This document shows positions 54,864 through 64,000 of a stretch of DNA of 64,000 nt, in pieces. Source of the DNA: Adiantum capillus-veneris (taxonomy: Eukaryota; Streptophyta; Polypodiopsida; Polypodiales; Pteridaceae); the NCBI GenBank assembly GCA_014529385.2, contig CM043963.1, positions 81,246,412 to 81,310,411 of the forward strand. Direction: 5' to 3'. The notes below the pieces were generated by a model. The model did no database searches. It was not told the DNA's origin and saw only the letters and a program-made list of their open reading frames with translations. Position 1 is the stretch's first letter. Every line of letters starts with the position of its first letter. Both the position numbers and the translations under genes were made by a program.

Positions 54864-57079
54864 GACTTAACAAAAAAAGAACGTTAAGTATTCATGGACT
54901 GCAAAAGTGCAAGAAGCTTTTGAGAAGCTGATCTCTCAACGTGTGTTCACACTACTAGATCTCTCAAAGCCATTTGCGGTCCAATCTGATGCTTGTGGTG
55001 ATTGCCTTGGAGCTATTTTGCTTCAAGAAGGGCATGCCATAGCATATGAGACTAAAAGACTCAACTTCAATAAGTCACAATTGGGCAAATACAAAAAAAG
55101 CTATTAGCTATATGCCCTAAACATGTGGAAACACTATCTCTTGGGGACTCCATTCATCCTATGAATGGATCACAAAGCCTCAAGAACTTCATGACACAAA
55201 CCAAGATCTCCGACATACAAATGAGGTGGGAAATTATTTTTTTTTGCAATTTAAATTTCATATTGCTCACATTGTTGGCAAGCACAATCAAGTGGTCGAT
55301 GCACTTTCACAACGACCAAGGGTAAATGTGGTGTCTATAGCAACTCAATGATCTATCTTTTATGATAGATGAGTATGCTACTGACCAAGACATTAAGTAT
55401 GTAATTACAGCCTTTGCAATAGCAAAGAAACAAGAACCATTCACCTTGAAGGATGGTTATCTTCCAAACGGCAATAGGCTATGTCTTAATCACCCATGTA
55501 ATACAAAAGTCATGTATGAATCCCATACTTCTCCTTATGCGGGGCAAAGAGGGATTCCATAGTCTACTCTTCAAGGAGTAGAAATGTATTTTTGTTGGTC
55601 TACCATGAAAAGTGAACATACAAGAGTATGTTTCAAAATGCGTGGTATACCCAAAGTTGAAAATTGATCGAGGGAAGCAACTTGGATTATTTCAGTTGAC
55701 AGGCTTAACAAGAAAACACCTCTATGCTTGTCAAAAAGACTATTAAGGCATTTGAAATCATAACCCTCTTCAGATCTCAAAATTTCAAGAATCATGGATA
55801 TCCAACATCTATAGTGTCGGACAAAGATGCTAGAATGACCAATAATTTCTAGAAGGGTCTCTTTTGGAATCTAAGAAGTAGATTAAATTTCTCTTTCGGT
55901 CTATCATCCACAAATGGATGACCAAAGTGAAATAACTAATCTAATGATCCTTGAATCTAGTAAAAGCCTATGTCATGGAAGTAGATCAATATTCTCAATG
56001 ATAAAAGTACATACCTCTTATAGAGTATGCGTACAATGATATTGTCCATACTTATATGGCGAAAGTACCTTTTGAGGTTAAAGAAGGAAGATCCAAAAGT
56101 CCCTTACTACTGAAAGTACATGGAAGATCTTCGCTATTGATGAATATAGCCGAGACCTACAAGAATATTTTTCCAAAGATTAAAGGGGCTATATCCATCT
56201 CACAGAAAAGGCAAAAAGGGTTGCTGCTAATAAGCACAGAAGAGTCTTAGCCTTTAAGGAAAATGATTGGGTCTTGCTAAAGTTCCTCAAGGCTCATCTG
56301 AGGCATACTACGAGCAAGAGTCCTATGGACCACCAAGAATATGACGCTAAACTAGCAAAAAAAAAATATGCTCCTTTTTAAATTCTTAAGCTAATCAATC
56401 AGATAGATTATCAATTAAAGTTGCCCAACCATTGGCTCATGCACCATGTTTTCCATGAGAGCCTACATAAGCCTTACAAAGGAGCGCCATCAAAAGAAGA
56501 AAAAGTTGTTGCAGACCCTCCAAAAATCGAAGATCAAGAAGAAGTACTTCAGTCTAAGTCCATCCTATGACATGAAGACAAGGTATTCAGAAACGATAAG
56601 ATTATCTGACGATATCTTATTAAGTTTAAGAATTATAATTTTAAAGATGCTAGATGGATGCAAAGCACCTAGCTTAAGATAATATGAACGTTGTCAATGC
56701 TTAAAATGTTGCACTAGAGTAAGCATATGAAAAAATTCATTTTAAATGAAAAATGTGTTTGTCTTATAAGACTAGCTCTCTTTTTATTGTGCACAAGTTT
56801 AAGAAGTATGCATGCTTAAAATCATGTTTGTGGTGACGAAGTCTCCCAAACACCAAGTAGAACTTGTCACTCTACTTTGGAAGTATGATATGGACTAAGA
56901 GCAGACGTGCTTGCGGCACCTATGTCTCCCAAGCACCAAATGTATTATTCACCCATGTTGGAATGATGTAGTAGGGTAAAAAGGGATCCTCTATGCGCTA
57001 AGACAAATTGACTAATGACTATGACTTTATCTCTTTTACCTTATAGTTGAGGACTACTATGATTTCAAGAGAGAGGTAA
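54864..57079 (+). pseudogene. Element E, partial upstream copy (RNase H to chromodomain end)
   Basis: Matches 61243-63469 almost base for base, including the same stops and small indels (for example both read CCTATGAATGGATCAC where D has an intact RNase H). It encodes remnants of RNase H (FAVQSDACGDCLGAILLQEG), integrase and the chromodomain tail. It begins abruptly at GACTTAACAAAAAAAGAACG and runs into the LTR at 57080. It is the 3' part of a second internal region in tandem with the full one. Confidence 0.88.
57066..57079 (+). other. Element E polypurine tract (first copy)
   Basis: CAAGAGAGAGGTAA before TGTCATTAAATATC; identical tract at 63456-63469 before the second LTR. Confidence 0.88.
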
Positions 57080-58347
57080 TGTCATTAAATATCTAATATC
57101 TAACCAACCCAAATGATTTTCTCATATTAAACTGATAATTTAATATGCGATAATAAACGGGAACAAGGGTTAGAACATAGACATGTGCTTACGGATCTAT
57201 CTCAACACGGGGCCAATGGTAAAGGGGCCCAAATGAGAGATGGTCTGTCAAAGAGCAAGGTTAACTAATGAAGCTTAAAAGACCTTAGGGTTAGCTTCAT
57301 TAAAGACCTCCAATGGTTAGTGTTAAAATTCCTTTGACCTTAAGAAGGCTAGGGCTGAGCTTGAGGTGGGAGCCCGATCTAAACTTAAGCAAACTAGGGC
57401 TATGCTTGAGGTGGGAACCTTAAGCAAGCTACGGTTGTGCTTGAGGTAGGAACCTGACCTAAATTTAAGCAAGCTAGGGATGTGCTTTAGGTGGGAACCC
57501 GACCTAAACTAAAGCAATCTAGGGCTGTGCTTGAGGTGGGAACTCCACCTAACGTGCTTGTCATGCTGGATGACTAAGGTACTTGAGGTACTTGTCACAT
57601 TTAATGAGGAAGTTGCTTGAGAAGCTTCCGATGCATGGGGGGTAAGATGCTTGAGTCAAAAAGAGAACCTACACACTTAATGAGGAAGTTGCTTGAGAAA
57701 CTTCCTCTGCATAAAAATCTTAAAGTTAGGGGAATTCTGAAAGAGCACATGGGACACATGTCAGACTCTCACTAAGCTTAACCACATGGTGTGCGTGAAT
57801 GCTGTTGGTTGGGCTAAAGAGGAGTCCAATGAGCTTCTACTTCCATCTAACAAATATCTAGATATTTTCAAGCTCTCTCCTATGGAATGTTTCTTCTTCC
57901 TCTTCCCTATCCTCATTCCCCAATAGCTCTCTCCACCTTCGAAGGTGTTTGAGGCCTTGGGACTGAGGCTTGGGATAGTTAATGTTTTCTACAAGTTTAT
58001 CTTATGCTTGTGATGCATGAAGCTTTCCATCTTCATTGCATCACGTAGATCACAAGGAGGACAAAGATTGTATTGTACCAAGTCTCTCTTGATGGGAGAA
58101 ACTATAATACAAATGCCTATTGGAGGGGGGACCAGCTCCATATGAATCCGGTCCTCAACTATTGTCATGTTCTCTAAACTCTCTCTCTTACAAAAGTATT
58201 GTTCATGCCAAGTTAACTAAATACCATGTTTATGTTGCTACCATCAATTAAGTTCACCCGCTATGCTCACAAAGTAATCTCTCAAAAGTGGTTCACCTAA
58301 TTTTCTAATTCCGCTACTCTCAAAGTTCATAGGCAATTTCCATTACA
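57080..58347 (+). repeat. Element E LTR (shared by both tandem copies)
   Basis: 1268 bp, TGTCATTAAATATC to TTTCCATTACA, followed by an initiator-Met primer site. It is preceded by a purine tract, so it serves as 3' LTR of the partial copy and 5' LTR of the full one. Parts of its 3' half resemble the D LTR (GAGGCCTTGGGACTGAG; CTTGATGGGAGAAAC). Confidence 0.92.
57338..57553 (+). repeat. About 46-bp minisatellite in E LTR
   Basis: Five or so imperfect units of the type TTAAGCAAGCTAGGG...GTGCTTGAGGTGGGAACC...GACCTAAAC. The same array is in the second LTR (63721-63942). Confidence 0.88.
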
Positions 58348-58348
58348 T

Positions 58349-58360
58349 TGGTATCAGAGA
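58349..58360 (+). other. Element E primer-binding site (initiator tRNA-Met)
   Basis: TGGTATCAGAGA one base after the LTR, the standard initiator-Met site of plant gypsy and copia elements. Confidence 0.92.
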
Positions 58361-58760
58361 ATTAGGTTTCTCTTTTCTTGCTTAAGAAGAGAGTTCTTTA
58401 AGTAGCCTATTAATGGTTTATTTTGTTACTTATATTAGGCTAAGTGGGACTGGGATCTATTATCGGGTTTGTTGAGCCCATTATGTGGATATGGTGCACA
58501 CCTCGAGAGCTTTGGTCTTAATAATGGAGTCTTTTTAAACTTGCCTACAGCTTTACCATTATTGAGCCATAAGAAGTCCGAAAGGAGCTATCCCTCGGCA
58601 ACTTCGCTATGCTAGACTCACTCCACTACTCTCTATAATTAACCAATTCAAGCCGTGGGTGTAGATACTTAAGTGTCTATTTTCAAAGGCTAAGAGGAGT
58701 AGCAACTAAGGTTTTGAATTGCCAAAGCATACACTAAGTAAACACATAAGATCAATTAGC
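58361..58760 (+). other. Leader of element E
   Basis: 400 bp between primer site and gag start. It is much shorter than the D leader and lacks the GTAAA/TTTAC array of D. No other feature seen. Confidence 0.75.
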
Positions 58761-60000
58761 ATGGCTGACAATAACCAAGAGAGTAGAACGAACATTGATA
58801 ACTTTGATTTTGCACATGAAGGTGCTAATGATGATGCCCCCATGTTTGTTAATTATCTTGTTACTAGGTTGCAACAAGCTATGGGCAACCCCTCTTTGCG
58901 AGCCGAAGTTACTCAACAACTTCATGCTTATGGGATTTTCTTTCCTCTCAAAGAGGAGGGAGAGCTTAGGAGGCCTCTTGGTGACACCCCCAAAAGAATA
59001 CTCTCTCCCATACGAGAGGAGGAATCCAGAGAACGAGAAAGTAATGACTCCCTAGGTTCCTCAAAAGATGTGGCTCCATGAAGATGGCAGTCTAAACAAT
59101 CGCCAACTCCTCCCAAGAGGAAATGGTTAACCCATAGTCCTTCTCTTCGTCACTCTAAAAGGGAAGAGAGGAAACAAAGGAAGAAAAGGGCAAGAAAGAG
59201 GTCACTCTCTTCTCCTTCTTCTTCACCTTCCTCCTCTACCGATGAAAGCTATGGCTATTCTCCTAGAGAATACAAGAGGGGAGGACATCGCAAATCTTAC
59301 CTTGCATGGCGAAGGTCACAAAAGTTAAAGAAGCTCAAAGAGGGAGCAAAGAGTATCTCTTTTCTCACCTATGATGGCACCTTCGGTGCTACCAACAAAG
59401 TATTGGCCTTCATCCAACAATTTGATGTGGCCTTTGGAGACGAGGGCTTCACGGAGTCCTCCAAGCTACACCATGTAGCTATGCACTTCCAAAAATCGGC
59501 TCATCAATGATGGGCTAGCCTTTGTGGCAACGGCAAAGCCCCAAAGACATGGAAAACTCTACGAGTTTCCATCATGAAGCAATTCCTTGCAAGTGATGCA
59601 AAGAACAAAGTGCTTACCAAATGGTGAAGTTTAAAGCTTCTCTCTCATGAGTCTATCCACAAATATATGGACAAGTTTGGGATTTTCATCTCAAGACTAC
59701 TATCTTTCAAAAGATATACTTTGCCACGCAAAAGAAACAATTTTGTTCGAGATTACCCAAAGAGATGGCCGAGTATGTCAACTCTCAATGGCCTAGTTCT
59801 ATCACCAAAGTAATCCACCACACCATGGTTGCTTCGTGCATCGATTTCCAACAAGGGGCTAGACGGAATTTCAAGCCCATGGAAAGTAAAGACAAAAATG
59901 ATGCCAAGGGGAAAACCAATGCGCAAAATTCTTACAAGGGTATTCCAATAACAACAACAATTGGTCCAAGGAGAAGGGAGTTTACAAAGGTAAATATAAA
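58761..60000 (+). pseudogene. Element E gag
   Basis: ATG 58761 (MADNNQESRTNIDNFDFAHE) matches the D gag start. It continues through TGA 59079-59081 into a Ser/Lys/Arg-rich part, then the gag core (SISFLTYDGTFGATNKVLAFIQ) with TGA near 59508. The next TGA is at the same codon as in D (KVLTKW then stop, near 59625). A frameshift near 59680 moves the end into another frame (EMAEYVNSQWPSSITKVIHH, 59765 on). Confidence 0.85.
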
Positions 60001-60546
60001 TTGTCTCCTAAAGAGATAGAATCTTTTAGTAAGGACCACAAATGTTTTAAGTGTGGGAAGCAAGGCCATGCTTATCGTCCTTGCCCTAAGAGAATTGCCC
60101 GCAATGAGACTCCTAGAGTCTCTATGTTTGAATCTCCAAAAGAGGATGCTCATTGCCAAGGATTTCTCCTTTCCTATGCTTGGGGAAAGATGCAAGAGCA
60201 TGATGCCTTTATTTTGTTTGACCCTAGTTCAACTCACAACTTCATATCCATGGAGTTGACCACTAAGCTAGGCATACAAGCCCACAAGATGGGAGATGCA
60301 TTGGAAGCCAATGGAGCTATCAAGGGGAAGGAGGTCTTAGTTACTTCTTTCATTGGAAAATTAAGGCTTCATGTCCAAATCTATTTGGACAATCTCAAAC
60401 ATGAGAATGTTATCGTTGGGGCACCATGGTTTAACCGCATGGCTTCCAACATGAAGTTCCTTGAAAGGAGAATCTACTTCAACTACAGGGAAAAAAGCAT
60501 GTACATAGATACTAATGAGTTGGGAAACACCATATCCCTGCAATAA
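60001..60546 (+). pseudogene. Element E zinc knuckle and protease
   Basis: 182 open codons. The zinc knuckle CFKCGKQGHAYRPC (CX2CX4HX4C) is at residues 18-31, and the protease has HDAFILFDPSSTHNFIS at about 68-84 and VIVGAPWFNRM at about 135. Asp-Pro-Ser replaces the Asp-Pro-Gly of D, so a key Gly is lost. It ends at TAA 60544-60546 before the reverse transcriptase. Confidence 0.88.
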
Positions 60547-61242
60547 AGGGAATCAAGAGGAATTAGAGTTGTCTAATTTTATAAAAGGATTCCAAGATGT
60601 TTTCATTGATGACATCCCTAGTGAGCTATCTCTAAAATGAGGGATGATGACCATGCAATTGAGCTCCTATCAAGAAGCTCACTGCCACCTAACAAGCCTC
60701 CTTATCGAGTTTCACAAGCTCAACAAGAGGAGATCATGAGGCAAGTGCATGAATTCGTAAATTAAGGAAAAGGAAATGGTGAGGTCTAACTCCTCTCCAT
60801 TTTGTTCACCATTGCTTCTAGTGCAAAAGAAAGACAACACATATCACATGTGTGTCGACTATAGAGCACAAAATAAGATCACTATCCAAAATAGATTTCC
60901 TGTGCCACGGGTAGAAAATCTATATAATTTACAAGTTTTGGCCTGACAAATGCTCCAGACGCATTCAAACTCATGATGGACAAAAATCTTCAGGCCATCC
61001 AAATTCTCTTGAAGAGTACGTAACACCTCCAGATAACCTTTCAAGTTGTGAGAGAGAATAAGCTTTTCATTAATCAAAAGAAAAGTCATTTTTTTTCTAC
61101 AAGAGATTCAATACTTAGGTCTCATTATCTCTAAAGATGGCACCCGTATGGATGCAACAAAGTTAGAGGTAATAAAAAGATGGCCTAATCCAAGGAATCT
61201 ACAAGAGGTACGAAGCTTTGTAGGTATGTGTGCCCATTACAT
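60547..61242 (+). pseudogene. Element E reverse transcriptase remnant
   Basis: Compared with D, the N-terminal motifs survive in pieces (SSPFCSPLLLVQKKD, MCVDYRAQNKITIQNRFPVP). The stretch between the RFPVP motif and FGLTNAP is deleted near 60930, removing the first catalytic Asp. The FFDD motif is also missing (about 61000). A 40-bp deletion joins the connection region at 61235. Confidence 0.85.
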
Positions 61243-63110
61243 GACTTAACAAAAAAAGAACGTTAAGTATTCATGGACTGCAAAAGTGTAAAAATCTTTT
61301 GATAAGCTTATCTCTCAACGTGTGCTCACACTACTAGATCTCTCAAAGCCATTTGAGGTCCAATCTGATGCTTGTGGTGATTGCCTTGGAGCTATTTTTC
61401 TTCAAGAAGGGCATGCCATAGCATATGAGAGTCAAAGACTCAACTTCAATAAGTGAGTATTGGGAAAATACAAAAAAAAAAACTATTAGCTATATGCCCT
61501 AAACACCTGGAAACACAATTTCTTGGGGACTCCATTTATCCTATGAATGGATCACAAAGCCTCAAGAACTTCATGACGCAAACCAAGCTCTCCGACAAAC
61601 AAATGAGGTGGGAAATTTATTTTTTTTGCAATTTAAATTGCATATTGCTCACATTGTTGGCAAGCACAATCAAGTGGTCGATGCACTTTCACAACGACCA
61701 AGGGTAAATGTGGTGTCTATAGCAACTCAATGATCTATCTTTTATGATAGATGAGTATGCTACTGAACAAGACATTAAGTATGTAATTACAGCCTTTGCA
61801 ATAGGAAAGAAACAAGAACCATTCACCTTGAAGCATGGTTATCTTCCAAACGGCAATAGGCTATGTCTTAATCACCCATGTAATACAAAAGTCATGTATG
61901 AATCCCATACTTCTCCTTATGCGGGGCAAAGAGGGATTCCATAGTCTACTCTTCAAGGAGTAGAAATGTATTTTTGTTGGTCTACCATGAAAAGTGAACA
62001 TACAAGAGTATGTTTCAAAATGCGTGGTATACCCAAAGTTGAAAATTGATCGAGGGAAGCAACTTGGATTGTTTCATTTGTGACAGGCTTAACAAGAAAA
62101 CACCTCTATGCTTGTCAAAAATACTATTAAGGCACATCAAATAGTAACCCTCTTCAAATCTCAAAATTTCATGAATCATGGATTTCCAACATCTATAGTG
62201 TCGGACAAAGATCCTAGAATGACCAATAATTTCTAGAAGGGTCTCTTTTGGAATCTAAGAAGTAGATTAAATTTCTCTTTCGGCCTATCATCCATAAATG
62301 AATGACCAAAGTGAAATAACTAATCTAATGATCCTTGAATCTACTAAAAGCATATGTCATGGAAGTAGATCAATGTTCTCAATGATAGAAGTACCTACCT
62401 CTTATAGAGTATGCGTACAATGATATTGTCCATACTTCTATGGGGAAAGTACCTTTTGAGGTTAAATAAGGAAGATCCAAAAGTCCCTTACTACTGAAAG
62501 TACATGGAAGATCTTCTCTATACTGATCAATATAGCCGAGACCTACAATAATATTTTTCCAAAGCTTAAAGGGGCTATATCCATCTCACCGGAAAGGCAA
62601 AAAGGGTTGCTTCTAATAAGCACAGAAGAGTCTTAGCCTTTAAGGAAAATGATTGGGTCTTGCTAAAGTTCCTCAAGGCTCATCTGAGGCATACTACGAG
62701 CAAGAGTCCTATAGACCACCAAGAATATGATGCTAAACTAGCAACAAGATAATATGGTCCTTTTCAAATTCTTAAGCTAATCAATGAGATCGCTTATCAA
62801 TTAAAGTTGCCCAACCATTGGCTCGTGCACCATGTTTTCCATGAGAGCCTACATAAGCCTTACAAAGGAGCACCATCAAAAGAAGCAAAACTTGTTGCAG
62901 ACCTTCCAAAAATGGAAGATCAAGAAGAAGTACTTCAATCTAAGTCCATCCTATGACATGAAGACAAGGTATTAAGAAACGGTAAGATTATCTGATGATA
63001 TCTTATTGAGTTTAATAATTATTCTTTTAAAGATGCTAGATGGATGCAAAGCACCTAGCTTAAGGATAATATGAACCTTGTCAATGCTTACAATGTTGCA
63101 CTAGAGTAAG
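61243..63110 (+). pseudogene. Element E RNase H, integrase and chromodomain remnants
   Basis: RNase H traces (FEVQSDACGDCLGAIFLQEG; LKNFMTQTKLSDKQMRW), then an integrase region with no intact HHCC or DDE set (KQEPFTLKHGYLPNGNRLCL, 61745-61944, then stops). The end is a C-terminal module like that of D ([35 protein letters not shown]) and a chromodomain trace (LIEFNNYSFKDARWM). Stops and frameshifts throughout; the block is repeated upstream at 54864-57079. Confidence 0.82.
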
Positions 63111-63455
63111 CATATGAAAAAATGCATTGTAAATGAAAAATGTTTTTGTCTTATAAGACTAGCTCTCTTTTTATTGTGCACAAGTTTAAGAAGTATGCAT
63201 GCTTAAAATCATGTTTGTAATGACGAAGTCTCCCAAACACCAAGTAGAACTTGTCACTCTACGTTGGAAGTATGATATGGACTAAGAGCAGACATGCTTG
63301 CGGCAGCTATGTCTCCCAAGCACCAAATGGATTAGTCACCCATCTTGGAATGATGTCATAGGGTAAAAAGGGATCCTCTGCCCGCTAAGAAAAATTGACT
63401 AATGACTATGACTTTATCTCTTTCACCTCATAGTAGTCGAAGACGACTATGATTT

Positions 63456-63469
63456 CAAGAGAGAGGTAA
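63456..63469 (+). other. Element E polypurine tract (second copy)
   Basis: CAAGAGAGAGGTAA directly before the LTR at 63470. Confidence 0.88.
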
Positions 63470-64000
63470 TGTCATTAAATATCTAGTATCTAACCAACCC
63501 AAATAATTTTCTCATATTAAAATGATAATTTAATATGGCATAATAAATGGGAACAAGGGTTAGAACATAGACATGTTCTTACGGATCTATCTCAACACGG
63601 GGCCAATGGTAAAGGGGCCCAAATGAGAGATGGTCTGTCAAAGAGCAAGGTTAACTATGAAGCTTAAAAGACATTAGGGTTAGCTTCATTAAAGACCTCC
63701 AATGGTTAGTGTTAAAATTCCTTTGACCTTAAGAAGGCTATGGCTGAGCTTGAGGTGGGAGCCCGATCTAAACTTAAGCAAACTAGGGTTGTGCTTGAGG
63801 TGGGAACCTTAAGCAAGCTAGGGTTGTGCTTGAGGTAGGAACTTGACCTAAACTTAAGCAAGCTAGGGATGTGCTTGAGGTGGGAACCCGACCTAAACTT
63901 AAACAAACTAGGGCTGTGCTTGAGGTGGGAACTCCACCTAAGGTGCTTGTCATGCTTGATGACTAAGGTACTTGAGGTACTTGTCACATTTAATGAGGAA
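63470..64000 (+). repeat. Element E 3' LTR (cut by window end)
   Basis: First 531 bp of an LTR matching 57080-57610, including the minisatellite (63721-63942). Confidence 0.93.

Larger units (their letters stand above)
58348..63469 (+). mobile_element. Element E: degraded chromovirus, full internal region
   Basis: Lies between the LTRs at 57080-58347 and 63470 onward. The order is primer site, leader, gag, zinc knuckle, protease, a heavily deleted reverse transcriptase, RNase H, integrase and chromodomain remnants, purine tract. It is closely related to D. Many stops, frameshifts and deletions make it non-functional. Its outer target duplication cannot be read because the window ends in the LTR. 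Confidence 0.9.

Noticed and set aside
1-64000. Host gene or non-coding RNA gene
   Set aside because: All sequence with recognisable content belongs to retrotransposons; no exon-like conserved protein, tRNA or rRNA was recognised.

Overview
The window is plant nuclear DNA made almost entirely of LTR retrotransposons inserted into one another. I see no host gene, tRNA, rRNA or CRISPR array. Ty3/gypsy polymerases, tRNA-Asp and initiator-tRNA-Met primer sites, a chromodomain-bearing element and an RNase H-integrase fragment of the Tat/Ogre type point to a land plant with a large repeat-rich genome. A fern or gymnosperm would fit, but I cannot name a species.

The nesting can be read from target-site duplications (TSDs). 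Outermost is H, a gypsy element seen only as its RNase H-integrase end and 3' flank (52286-54863). Element G (+ strand, 5' end outside the window) lies in H: leader 1-2114 and 18110-18289, coding region 18290-21432, 3' LTR 21485-22351 and 52168-52285. The G leader is split by A (2115-18109, - strand, TSD ACGT). A contains B (4189-13663, - strand, TSD GTAAC). The G 3' LTR is split by D (22352-52162, + strand chromovirus, TSD TGACA). The D 5' LTR contains C (22771-34384, + strand, TSD GAATG), and the D gag contains F (38989-47593, + strand, TSD CCGCG/CCGCA). To the right is E, a second chromovirus related to D, in a tandem form: partial internal region 54864-57079, LTR 57080-58347, full internal region 58348-63469, and a second LTR from 63470 to the window edge.

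D, E, F and H encode recognisable polymerase domains, all broken by stops, frameshifts or deletions. A, B, C and G have no reverse transcriptase or integrase. B and C encode a related gag-protease polyprotein ending in a repeated W-I/V-P-K motif. G encodes an unknown protein with a long coiled coil. A encodes an acidic protein of unknown function. These four would need enzymes supplied in trans.

The most unusual signal is in the leaders (between primer site and first ORF) of G, B and C. Each carries a spaced array of near-perfect palindromes, identical in kind within an element but different between elements, all with CGCG at the centre. G uses the 11-nt arm GACATCATACG plus its reverse complement; B uses GACATCCTACG plus its reverse complement; C uses a core CGATCGCGATCG followed by GTGTACC. 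Copies are spaced by about 125-148 nt or multiples of that. G and B differ by a symmetric pair of substitutions that keeps the palindrome, and one C copy shows the same behaviour. Each element also has an intact or partial copy of its own motif in its LTR. I read this as a cis-acting system of non-autonomous retrotransposons, possibly for RNA dimerisation or packaging or for binding a dimeric protein; the function is inference.
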